Below are positions 36,999 through 45,684 of a stretch of 64,000 bases of DNA, piece after piece. The stretch covers positions 405,983 to 469,982 of the forward strand of contig CALSPM010000002.1 in assembly GCA_943788235.1 (NCBI GenBank). Direction: 5' to 3'. A model generated the notes under the pieces. It ran no database searches. It worked only from the letters and a program-made list of their open reading frames with translations, and was not told the DNA's origin. The DNA comes from an uncultured Cyclobacteriaceae bacterium (lineage in GTDB: Bacteria > Bacteroidota > Bacteroidia > Cytophagales > Cyclobacteriaceae). Position 1 is the first letter of the stretch; every line of letters begins with the position of its first letter. Position numbers and translations under genes: made by a program.

Positions 36999-38246
36999 CT
37001 ATAAATTATTTCTTCTTTTTGATTTTTTTTGTTTTCTATTTTTTTCAATAATCAATTCGTTGGCCTTGATTAACGCCCTCCAATCATTTTTTGGGTCAAA
37101 GGCCAAATCTAAGGTTGCCGCATAGTCTGCTTTATTTATAGATATTTTTGTAATTTCACTCATTAAATCCGATTCGATGAGATCATAGAGATGTTTTTCT
37201 TCAGTGCTGCAAAAAGAAATGGCCATACCTCGTTTTCCTGCTCTTCCCGTTCTGCCTACGCGATGGATATAAGTTTCACTAGAATCGGGCAAATCATAAT
37301 TAATAACAAAATCAATATTAGGTACATCAATACCTCGTGCACTAACATCTGTAGTGATTAAGATTTTAATTGTTCCGGCATGAAACGATTTCATGGCTTG
37401 TTCCCTTTCTTCTTGAGACTTATCTCCGTGCAATGTTATCGACTGAATGTTGACACGATCCATAGCCAATTTTACGCGCTCTGCACGAACTTTGGTCCTC
37501 ACAAAAATTAATATTTTTGCTTCTTCATTCTTTTCAATAAAGGAACCTAAAAAATAGCGCTTGTCACCCATCTCAATGAAAGCAACCCCATGATCGATGC
37601 TTTTTGCTACTGAATTATTGGGTGATATCTGAATCCGAATCGGATTTTTAACTATTGAATAAGCTAGTTTTTTAATTTCTTTATTAATAGTAGCCGAAAA
37701 AAATAAATTTTGCCTTCTTAAAGGTACTTTTCGGATCAAATCTCTGATATCGTCTATGAAACCTAAGTCCAACATATGATCGGCTTCATCCAAGATCAGC
37801 ATTTTCAAATGAGTGATATCAATCATTCCCTGACTCAATAAATCAAACATCCTTCCCGGTGTAGCAATCAAAATAGAGGCTCCTGATTGAAGCTGCGTAA
37901 TCTGCTCCTCTTGATCTACACCGCCATAAACGCAAACGGCAGAGGCTTTTATTCCTTTGCCTAAAGAAATGAAAGTCTGATGAATCTGCCGGGCTAATTC
38001 ATGGGTAGGTGCTAAAATTAAGGCATAAATACCCCTTGTTCGACCTTTATCAGCAGCTACCATATTCAAAATAGGGATGACAAATGCTGCCGTTTTACCT
38101 GTACCTGTTTGAGCAATGGCCAAAACATCCTGACCATCTAGTATGGGCTTAATACATTTAAATTGAATGTCTGTAGGTCTGTTAAAACCTTGCCCTTCAA
38201 TATTCTTTTTTAGGGTGGTATTAATATTGTATTGGGAAAATTTCAT
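36999..38246 (-). CDS. DEAD-box RNA helicase, RhlE-like
   Basis: 415 residues from the ATG at 38246 (an in-frame upstream start exists at 38264 but lacks family sequence). All core motifs are present: Q motif with GFNRPTDIQ, motif I AQTGTGKTAAF, Ib TPGR, II DEAD, III SAT, and VI HRVGRTGRAGK. A short basic tail (KNRKQKKSKRRNNL) replaces the long RGG-type tails of larger members. It unwinds short RNA duplexes, probably in ribosome assembly or RNA decay. A TAnnTTTG box lies just upstream. Confidence 0.92.
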   Translation of the reverse strand: MKFSQYNINTTLKKNIEGQGFNRPTDIQFKCIKPILDGQDVLAIAQTGTGKTAAFVIPILNMVAADKGRTRGIYALILAPTHELARQIHQTFISLGKGIKASAVCVYGGVDQEEQITQLQSGASILIATPGRMFDLLSQGMIDITHLKMLILDEADHMLDLGFIDDIRDLIRKVPLRRQNLFFSATINKEIKKLAYSIVKNPIRIQISPNNSVAKSIDHGVAFIEMGDKRYFLGSFIEKNEEAKILIFVRTKVRAERVKLAMDRVNIQSITLHGDKSQEEREQAMKSFHAGTIKILITTDVSARGIDVPNIDFVINYDLPDSSETYIHRVGRTGRAGKRGMAISFCSTEEKHLYDLIESDLMSEITKISINKADYAATLDLAFDPKNDWRALIKANELIIEKNRKQKKSKRRNNL

Positions 38247-38261
38247 AGTTACGATAAAGCT

Positions 38262-38269
38262 CAAAGATA
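38262..38269 (-). promoter_or_regulatory. -7 promoter box (TATCTTTG) for the RhlE-like helicase
   Basis: Exact match to the Bacteroidota TAnnTTTG element, 16 bp before the ATG. A TTTG lies 14 bp further upstream, closer than the usual -33 spacing. The short leader implied is plausible for this phylum. Confidence 0.45.
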
Positions 38270-38453
38270 GAGCATTGCTTAATCAAACTCTTTTCTTGCT
38301 TGAACTTGAAAAATAAATTTAATCTCATACTTAGCTCAAAAAAAGTAAATCTATTTTTAAATTATTTTAATATTTATTATTTTAAGGTGTAAATAATTTA
38401 TAAAAATATTAATAAATTTGTGATTATATTAATAAAATAGCTCTTATATCCTA

Positions 38454-40343
38454 GTGGATACTATCGGTTTGTTAAGTATAAATGGTCAAGAAGTCACCTT
38501 AGGTAAGGGTCATATTATTTTAAAAGCTAACGAAAAGATCAAGTATATCTATTTCTTAATTAAGGGTACGGTTGACTATTACAATTGCCTCGATCATCCT
38601 AGAGAAGAAATTTTTATATATAGAAATAAAGTTCCTCAAACCCCCATCGGATGGTGTGGTCTTTTCCCACCTGCACGAGGCCTTAATAAAATAGTGATAG
38701 CATCAGATGAAGCTGTTTTTCAGCGTTTTGAAATAGAAATATTTAAAAAAGAACTACAATTAAATATTCAAAACATATTGTTAAAATTATCCAAAACTAT
38801 TTTTAATCAATATTTAGAGGTCCTTAACAGTCAACATCCAGAAATCAAAGTCGATCACCTTAATGCAGTAGGACAACGCGAAAGTTATCAACTTCTTCAA
38901 AAAGCTCATTCCCATCAATGTTTAATGCTCATTAAACGTTCTCCATTTTTAGGTGAGATGGGTGATCTGTTTTTAAAAAAATTAGTAAAAAAACTATCCA
39001 TTAAATCATTTCCAGCTCAAAAACATATATTTCGGCAAGAAGATGCTTCACAAGGAATTTATATCATGATAAATGGTGAAGTATCTATTGAGCGTTCTCA
39101 GTTAGGTGTTTCTCAACAATTACGAACCCTTTCTACGCCTGGATTTGTCTGGGGATGGGAAAGTCTAATCCATGAAAAAAATATAGCCTCAGCCGTAACT
39201 GTTGTAGCTACTCAAACGTTATTTATCACCCAGGAAGAATTTCAATTATTAGTAGTCCATGACCCTCAGCTCACGCATCAATTATATATGCGTTTGCTCT
39301 GGATGGTGGATAATCAGTTACAATTGTGCTATTCAAGATTTTTAAAAACAAAACTTAGGCATGATCAATTGACCATTCATAATCTGATAAAAAAAAATAG
39401 TGTTAAATTAAAAGTTACCTCAAGACTTCATCAAGTACCTCATTTGTTAACCAATCAAGATACACGGACGCTCGCTTTTAAAACCCTAAGTGAATTAAAT
39501 ACAACTGGAGATGCTCAGGAGCGTCATCTGTCCTCGATATCTTTAGACCTCCTAAAACAAGAAAACAGAGATTTCAACTTCTATCAAGGACTCATTAATC
39601 TCTATCAAGAAGTGACCGAAAATACTTCCAAATTAAGCTCTTTTGGAGTCAGGAAGGCCTGTGCGAACAGGGTGAAAGAATTATTTCGCCATGTTGATTT
39701 TCATATTGAAGGATGGGAAAACTTACCCAATGAATCAGGGCATATCTTCATTTACAACCACCTTATCAACCATGAGAGCTATACATTACCCAATGATTTT
39801 CAAATCACTTTAGATTCCCATTTTTTAAGTGCTATGATACTAGATGTAAAGTATGACGACCCTGGCATTCGAATTGTCAGAATTCCTGATGATGGAGAAT
39901 ATGGGCATCAAAATTATTATAAAAATCAAGGTCATATCAAGGTCTATGCATCATCCATAAACACACCATCTCAAACGGATAAAAAATTGGAGAACCTGTC
40001 ATTTTATAAAGTGGCAGGTAAGTTTTTATCTGAAAATCAAAATTTAATTATCAGCCCTGAAGGCAAATCCCATACCACAGAGACCTCCCCGGGAACATTT
40101 AAAACCGGTGCTTTCAAATTAGCATTACAACAAAAGATTGAACCTTATATTGTGCCTATAGTATTGAGGGATTTTGATAAAAGAATGGTGCAAAACAAAG
40201 TGAAATGTAAAATTCTTAAACCCTTTAAAATCAGTAACTTTATTAATAAACATGAGAATCAACATGAAGTTATTTTTTTCGTAAATAATTATCAAAAAGA
40301 ATTCAAAAAGGAAGTAATCAATATGAAAGATTCATTCAAATAA
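38454..40343 (+). CDS. Double cNMP-binding-like domain fused to a PlsC-type acyltransferase
   Basis: 629 residues. Residues about 10-105 and 160-290 each resemble the Crp/cAMP-binding fold (GIYIMINGEVSIERSQLG and FVWGWESL in the second). The phosphate-binding cassette lacks the conserved Arg of cAMP receptors, so the ligand may differ or be lost. Residues about 410-610 form a lysophospholipid-acyltransferase domain: GHIFIYNHLINHESYTL (an HX4E variant of HX4D), LIISPEGKSH (EGxR-like) and GTFKTGAFKLALQQ. No transmembrane helix is clear. It probably acylates a lipid or glycolipid under allosteric control (inference). The start is GTG at 38454, since no in-frame ATG exists nearby and a stop lies at 38433. 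An SGNH hydrolase gene follows after 1 bp. Confidence 0.75.
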   Translation: MDTIGLLSINGQEVTLGKGHIILKANEKIKYIYFLIKGTVDYYNCLDHPREEIFIYRNKVPQTPIGWCGLFPPARGLNKIVIASDEAVFQRFEIEIFKKELQLNIQNILLKLSKTIFNQYLEVLNSQHPEIKVDHLNAVGQRESYQLLQKAHSHQCLMLIKRSPFLGEMGDLFLKKLVKKLSIKSFPAQKHIFRQEDASQGIYIMINGEVSIERSQLGVSQQLRTLSTPGFVWGWESLIHEKNIASAVTVVATQTLFITQEEFQLLVVHDPQLTHQLYMRLLWMVDNQLQLCYSRFLKTKLRHDQLTIHNLIKKNSVKLKVTSRLHQVPHLLTNQDTRTLAFKTLSELNTTGDAQERHLSSISLDLLKQENRDFNFYQGLINLYQEVTENTSKLSSFGVRKACANRVKELFRHVDFHIEGWENLPNESGHIFIYNHLINHESYTLPNDFQITLDSHFLSAMILDVKYDDPGIRIVRIPDDGEYGHQNYYKNQGHIKVYASSINTPSQTDKKLENLSFYKVAGKFLSENQNLIISPEGKSHTTETSPGTFKTGAFKLALQQKIEPYIVPIVLRDFDKRMVQNKVKCKILKPFKISNFINKHENQHEVIFFVNNYQKEFKKEVINMKDSFK

Positions 40344-40344
40344 T

Positions 40345-40968
40345 ATGAATTTAAAACCACCAGATAATTGGGAAAAAGAAATTAATAGACTTCAAAAGAG
40401 AATTTCAACTCATCATCAAAAAGAGCATCTCATTGTATTGTATGGGAGTTCTTCAATCAGACTTTGGGTGCATCTTCAAAAAGATTTAGCTCCCCACAAT
40501 GTGCTTAATCTTGGATTTGGTGGGTCGTCATATGCTTGGTGCTTACGCTATTTTAACACATTGTTCGATAGTATATCACCCCAGAGAATTATTTTTTATG
40601 CCGGTGAAAACGATTTAAGTCAAGGACTATCGGTCCAGCAAGTTTTCAATGATTTCAGAATGCTTATTGAAAAAGTAAGGGATACCTTTTCAAAGATTAA
40701 AATAACCGTAATCAGTATCAAACCGAGTCCAAGTCGTGCGACATTATCAGAGAAGTTTAATGAGCTTAATGCCATGTATAAAAAATACTTGATCAGCATT
40801 GAAGGAGGAACCATTCTAGATCTGTATTACCCCATGCTTACCTCGATGGGGCACATCAAATCGGATCTTTATTTATCTGATGGATTACATTTGAACCGTA
40901 AAGGATATGAGATTTGGTCCTATGAACTAAAAAAGTTTTTGGACTTACAAGAGCAATTAAATGAATAA
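40345..40968 (+). CDS. SGNH/GDSL-family hydrolase
   Basis: 207 residues with the four SGNH blocks: Ser in VLYGSSSIRLW, Gly in LNLGFGGSS, Asn in FYAGENDLSQG and Asp-His in SDGLHLNRKGYE. Members are lipases, acyl-esterases or carbohydrate deacetylases. There is no signal peptide, so it is cytoplasmic. The ATG is 1 bp after the stop of the acyltransferase fusion, so the two are translated together; one may add and the other remove acyl groups on the same molecule (inference). Confidence 0.88.
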   Translation: MNLKPPDNWEKEINRLQKRISTHHQKEHLIVLYGSSSIRLWVHLQKDLAPHNVLNLGFGGSSYAWCLRYFNTLFDSISPQRIIFYAGENDLSQGLSVQQVFNDFRMLIEKVRDTFSKIKITVISIKPSPSRATLSEKFNELNAMYKKYLISIEGGTILDLYYPMLTSMGHIKSDLYLSDGLHLNRKGYEIWSYELKKFLDLQEQLNE

Positions 40969-40989
40969 AAATGAAACGTACCTAACGTT

Positions 40990-41802
40990 CTAAGAGAGAT
41001 TGATACTTTGTAGTACTAAAGCCTTTTCCAAAGGAGAGAGATTAGTTTCTTCCAAAAGAAAATTTAAAAAAGTGAATAATTTCGGCGATTTATGAAAAAT
41101 TAAAGCTTTATTAATAGCCACATAAGATTTTTTAAAATCATCAATCTTAAATGATTTTATGGCCAAATTATAATAATTTAATCCAATTAACTGATATAAA
41201 TCAATGAGTTCAGCATCGAAATTATCATCACTCAATGACGCATTCATTGATGAACTATAAGCCATTAATTGTGCATCAACAGCACTTGAATTCTCAATAA
41301 ATCCATTCACGGGATCGGTTGATTCGAACAAAATCGTCTCCTGACCTAAATTTACTTTTAAATAAATATGATGAGTTAATTCTCTCAGCTCATAATGAAA
41401 GCCGAAATACTCTAGAATGATGGCATAATAAGCTGTTGCGGTAAGGCAATTGTATTTACCTTGCTCCAAAATTTCAGAAAAATCAGTGAGTGGCTCAAAA
41501 TTCCTTAAATACTTGCTATGTACTTTATAGAAAACATATTCAAGAAATTTTTTATCTGAATCAAATCGTTTCTTTTTTGAGTCAAGATGGTTTAAAAAAT
41601 TAAGGATCTCCTCCTTATTCTTGTCAAAATGCTCAGCGGTCCCAATCAATATTAAATAATCTAAAGGATTTCCATTTTTATCTTTTAAATAATTAGAAAT
41701 AATGCCACGTTCTATATCAGCAACAGCTCCTGATGTATGACGCCCATAAGTCGTACCTGAAACAAATAGCGTGATTAAAAAATAAATAACAAACCGTTGC
41801 AT
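40990..41802 (-). CDS. Secreted transglutaminase-fold protein
   Basis: 270 residues with an N-terminal signal peptide (FVIYFLITLFVSGTTYG). The central part carries a papain/transglutaminase-like triad: Cys in GKYNCLTATAYYAIILEYFG, His in ELTHHIYLKV and Asp in LFESTDPVNGF. The C-terminal third is helical and TPR-like (LIGLNYYNLAIKSFKIDDF). The likely site is the periplasm. The enzymatic activity is not established for this type. It is convergent with the SGNH gene and is not related in sequence to the transglutaminase-like lipoprotein at 20.3 kb beyond the fold. Confidence 0.7.
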   Translation of the reverse strand: MQRFVIYFLITLFVSGTTYGRHTSGAVADIERGIISNYLKDKNGNPLDYLILIGTAEHFDKNKEEILNFLNHLDSKKKRFDSDKKFLEYVFYKVHSKYLRNFEPLTDFSEILEQGKYNCLTATAYYAIILEYFGFHYELRELTHHIYLKVNLGQETILFESTDPVNGFIENSSAVDAQLMAYSSSMNASLSDDNFDAELIDLYQLIGLNYYNLAIKSFKIDDFKKSYVAINKALIFHKSPKLFTFLNFLLEETNLSPLEKALVLQSINLS

Positions 41803-42045
41803 GGAGCCATTGCTTAATTCCTTAACACTAACTTAATGTTAAATTAATATTTAAACAAATTAATCACGTGAGGTGGAGAAAAACCTCCTAAGATTCTAAT
41901 AGAATGATATATTTACTTAACAATTAGTTAATATATAAAGGGGAAACACGAGAATTAATGGGTAATAAAGTTCCATGAGAATTATATATATCTATGGGAC
42001 TTGACTGTAACGAATGGAGGTTAAAATAGGAAATTAAGCCCTGAC

Positions 42046-43752
42046 TTAATTCCTTCGTCTTCCTTTTCTATGATTTTTTTTTGGCCTCCTTTTATCTCGA
42101 AAGTTTCTTTTTTTCGAAGGGTCAGAAAATTTTGATTTTCTCGCGTGCTCATCAAGATTCACCCGGATATCTCGGCCTTTGATCTCGATACCGACAAAAG
42201 CCTCGCCCAATTTCTGATCGTACTTGGCGTCTACATCAAAATAAGCACAATTCTTTTGAATACTTAAAGGACCGAAATATTTGCGTTCTATTTTGGAATT
42301 ATCGGATAAAAAATGAATCAAGTCTTCCTTAGTCATCCCATCAATTGTTCCTATATTGACAAAATATCTATTAAAAGCGCCCCCATTTTTCTTACCTGAC
42401 CTGCTTGATAGTGATCCTGAGCCTGAAACTTCGTTTAAGTCAGATTGACCACCTCCCTGAATCATTAAATGATCCAATTGAGTCGTGATTAGTCTTTTTA
42501 GTATATCATCTTTATCCAAATGCTCAAACTGTCCGTTGAGTTTGCTTAAGATGCTCTCTGCTTGCGCATCTACGGTTGTATTGATAATTAAACTGGCCCA
42601 ATTATTAATTCTTGTAGACTTGAGTTCTTCAAGTGCAGGTACCTCAATTTTTTCAAAGCTAATATTAATTCTTTTTTCAATTTCGGTGATTCTTCGCTCC
42701 TCTCTTGGTGTAATGAAAGCAATAGAAGTACCCTTTTTACCTGCACGTCCCGTCCGACCACTCCTGTGTGTATAACTCTCTAACTGATCGGGTAAGGTGT
42801 GATGCATCACATGAGTAAGGTCATTTACATCAATCCCTCTGGCAGCTACATCGGTTGCTATTAATAATTGCATCGATCGTGTTTTAAAGCGCTTCATGAC
42901 AGCATCTCGTTGACCCTGGGATAAGTCCCCATGGAGAGCTTCAACCCCATATCCCAAATGACCTAAGTCATCTGCGATTTCCTGGGTTTCCCTTTTGGTC
43001 CTACAAAACAATACCCCCCTCATGTCTGACTGAATATCCATAAACCGCCTTATCGCCGGCACCTTGTTGGATGATTTTGTGATCACGTATTTATGGGTGA
43101 TATCTCTATTGCTTTGTTCTTTTGAATTTACTGAGACTTCAACCGGAGTCTTCATGTATTTTGTTATAATTCTTCTGATTTCCTTTGGCATCGTCGCTGA
43201 AAACAGCCACGTCACCCTTTGCTCTGGAGTAAATGAAAGGATCTGATCAATGTCTTCTTTGAAGCCCATGTTAAGCATTTCATCGGCCTCATCTAAAACA
43301 ACATACTGTACTTGATCCAATTTAATTGCCTTTCTTTTGATTAAATCTATCAATCGCCCAGGAGTAGCAATTACAATTTGAGTAGGCTTTCTTAATGCAC
43401 TTATCTGATTGGTAATCGCAGCGCCTCCAAAGACCACCTCTACGTTTACTCCTTTTACACCTTTAGCGAATTGAGCAACTTGCTTTGCTGTTTGTTGTAC
43501 CAATTCCCGAGTAGGTGCCAACACCAAAGCTTGAACCGATCGATTGTCACGATCGATAAGATCGATAAGAGGAAGCCCAAAAGCAGCTGTTTTTCCAGTT
43601 CCGGTTTGTGCTAAACCGATAAAATCAATAGGCGTATCACTCAAGAGCAAGGGGATTGCTTGTTTTTGAACAGGGGTAGGCGATGTAAAACCTAAATTAT
43701 TAAGAACATCAATTAATGGATTAGATAATCCTAAATTAGAAAAAGTACTCAA
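42046..43752 (-). CDS. DEAD-box RNA helicase with C-terminal RNA-binding (DbpA-type) domain
   Basis: 568 residues, CsdA/DeaD-like. Core motifs: AQTGTGKTAAFGLPL, PTRELVQQ, TPGRLIDL, DEADEMLNMGF, SAT and HRSGRTGRAGK. Residues about 470-545 form a DbpA-like RNA-recognition domain (RYFVNIGTIDGMTKEDLIHF, then CAYFDVDAKY), followed by a basic tail (KKRNFRDKRRPKKNHRKGRR). The start is TTG at 43750-43752, as no in-frame ATG occurs nearby. Such helicases act in ribosome biogenesis and cold adaptation. A TAnnTTTG box lies upstream. Confidence 0.92.
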   Translation of the reverse strand: MSTFSNLGLSNPLIDVLNNLGFTSPTPVQKQAIPLLLSDTPIDFIGLAQTGTGKTAAFGLPLIDLIDRDNRSVQALVLAPTRELVQQTAKQVAQFAKGVKGVNVEVVFGGAAITNQISALRKPTQIVIATPGRLIDLIKRKAIKLDQVQYVVLDEADEMLNMGFKEDIDQILSFTPEQRVTWLFSATMPKEIRRIITKYMKTPVEVSVNSKEQSNRDITHKYVITKSSNKVPAIRRFMDIQSDMRGVLFCRTKRETQEIADDLGHLGYGVEALHGDLSQGQRDAVMKRFKTRSMQLLIATDVAARGIDVNDLTHVMHHTLPDQLESYTHRSGRTGRAGKKGTSIAFITPREERRITEIEKRINISFEKIEVPALEELKSTRINNWASLIINTTVDAQAESILSKLNGQFEHLDKDDILKRLITTQLDHLMIQGGGQSDLNEVSGSGSLSSRSGKKNGGAFNRYFVNIGTIDGMTKEDLIHFLSDNSKIERKYFGPLSIQKNCAYFDVDAKYDQKLGEAFVGIEIKGRDIRVNLDEHARKSKFSDPSKKRNFRDKRRPKKNHRKGRRRN

Positions 43753-43774
43753 TGGGAATTTTTTTAATGAAGCG

Positions 43775-43782
43775 CAAAGCTA
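43775..43782 (-). promoter_or_regulatory. -7 promoter box (TAGCTTTG) for the DeaD-like helicase
   Basis: Exact TAnnTTTG match 23 bp before the TTG start, at a sensible distance for a short leader. Confidence 0.5.
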
Positions 43783-44032
43783 ATCAAATGCTCGAGGATA
43801 AGTTTTTATTCTCCAATAATTAAATAAAACCCTCATTAAAATCTATTTAAAAATGAGAAATTTCTAAAAAAAAAACTCAAACCCTTGGTTAAAATTAATT
43901 TTAAGTCATTAATAATTACTTAGTAATATTAGTCGGGTTAATAGAAATTTTAATGTGCTTGTATTATGTTATTTACATCAAATTTGATTAATATTAATTA
44001 CATTTTAATATTTTAAAAGAAATAAACATTAA

Positions 44033-45676
44033 ATGAAGTTCACGGCACCACTCCATGCATTTACCTATTGGGAAAAAAACAATCCTGATCAACTAATGTT
44101 CCATCAGCCCTTTGCCCAGGGTCCGGTAAAAACGACTTATCGAGAAGCCGGAATTGAAATTAGGAAAATCGCCCAAGCCTTGATTGCAATGGATTATACT
44201 CCTAAATCCAAAATTGCCTTACTTTCAAAAAATTGCAGTCATTGGATTATGGCAGACTTAGCTATCCAAATGTCAGGACATATCTCTGTTCCTATTTACC
44301 CAACAATAAATGCCAACTCCATTGCGGAAATTATGTCTCACAGTGAGTCAAAAGCAGTTATTATAGGAAAATTAGACAACTATGAGGCTCAAAAATCTGG
44401 CTTAGAAGGATTCACTAAAATAGGGATTAAGGCTTATGAGGTGGAAGAAAAATTGATTTGGGAAGATATGGTTGCCCAAAATGAGGCTTTGACAGAAGTT
44501 CCGGAACAAAATCCTGAAGATCTGTTGACAATCATGTATACATCCGGTACCACCGGATCTCCGAAAGGAGTTATGCATAGTGTAGGCTCATTCAATGAGG
44601 TAACCAACACGGCCGTCGATGCAATTGCTATTAAGGCCAGTAAACCCCGTTTTTTCTCCTATTTACCTCTCACGCACATAGCCGAAAGGATAGGTATAGA
44701 AATGTTCGGATTGTATCAAGGAGGGAGTTTTAACTTTCCCCTATCAATAGAAACCTTCGCTGATGACTTAGCGGCGACTCAACCCGATCTGTTTTTTGCA
44801 GTACCTCGAATATGGACTAAATTTCAAGATAGTATCTTAAATACCATCCCTCAAAAAAAGTTAGATCTTTTATTGTCAATTCCTTTTATAAATAACGTCA
44901 TTAGAAAAAAAATTAAGAAAAAGCTCGGCTTACTAAATACTCAAGCGATTTTTACGGGTGCGGCTCCCATTTCTATAAGCCAATTGATTTGGTTCAAACG
45001 ACTAGATATTGACATTTGTCAAGCCTATGGTCTTACTGAAGATTGTATCCGCTCTCATTTTAATCTGCCTGGGCAAAATAAATTTGGATCGGTAGGCAAG
45101 CCACTGGCTGGTGTTGAATTAAAATTTTCTCCTGAAGATGAAATTTTAATCAAAAGTGAATGTTTGATGCAGGGTTATTATAAGGAAGAACAAATGACCA
45201 GCGAAGTGTTCACAGAAGATGGCTTTTTAAGAACAGGAGATATCGGTGAATATGATCATGATGGCTTTCTTTGGATTACCGGAAGAATTAAAGATCAATT
45301 CAAGACAGATAAAGGAAAATATATTTCACCAGCACCTATAGAGCTCGAAATGATGAAAAATGCGGACATTGATCAAGTATGCGTGGTCGGAACAGGTATT
45401 CCTCAACCAATTGGACTCATCGTCTTATCTGAAACAGGAAAAGAAAAAGAGCAAGCAGCATTGGTAAAGAGTCTTGAGCAAACCATAAAAATGCTAAATT
45501 CAAACTTAGAAAGTGTAGCAAAAATTGAAAAAATAGTGGTAATGAAGGAGGATTGGACTATCGACAATGGCTTACTTACTCCGACCATGAAAATAAAGAG
45601 GAATCGAGTTGAGAAAATTCATCGAGACGTATATACTCAATGGTTTAATGACGAAGCAGCTATATTATTTGAATAA
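44033..45676 (+). CDS. Long-chain fatty-acid-CoA ligase (AMP-forming)
   Basis: 547 residues, ANL superfamily. The P-loop is LTIMYTSGTTGSPKGVMHS near residue 165. Later motifs are AYGLTEDCIRSH, FLRTGDIGEYDHDGFLWITG and RIKDQFKTDKGKYISPAPIE with the acyl-transfer Lys region. It activates long-chain fatty acids to CoA esters. It is smaller than the usual 590-residue Bacteroidota homologues but has all motifs. It is convergent with ppc, only 8 bp apart. A link to the acyltransferase fusion 4 kb away is possible but not shown. Confidence 0.9.
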   Translation: MKFTAPLHAFTYWEKNNPDQLMFHQPFAQGPVKTTYREAGIEIRKIAQALIAMDYTPKSKIALLSKNCSHWIMADLAIQMSGHISVPIYPTINANSIAEIMSHSESKAVIIGKLDNYEAQKSGLEGFTKIGIKAYEVEEKLIWEDMVAQNEALTEVPEQNPEDLLTIMYTSGTTGSPKGVMHSVGSFNEVTNTAVDAIAIKASKPRFFSYLPLTHIAERIGIEMFGLYQGGSFNFPLSIETFADDLAATQPDLFFAVPRIWTKFQDSILNTIPQKKLDLLLSIPFINNVIRKKIKKKLGLLNTQAIFTGAAPISISQLIWFKRLDIDICQAYGLTEDCIRSHFNLPGQNKFGSVGKPLAGVELKFSPEDEILIKSECLMQGYYKEEQMTSEVFTEDGFLRTGDIGEYDHDGFLWITGRIKDQFKTDKGKYISPAPIELEMMKNADIDQVCVVGTGIPQPIGLIVLSETGKEKEQAALVKSLEQTIKMLNSNLESVAKIEKIVVMKEDWTIDNGLLTPTMKIKRNRVEKIHRDVYTQWFNDEAAILFE

Positions 45677-45684
45677 GACACCCA

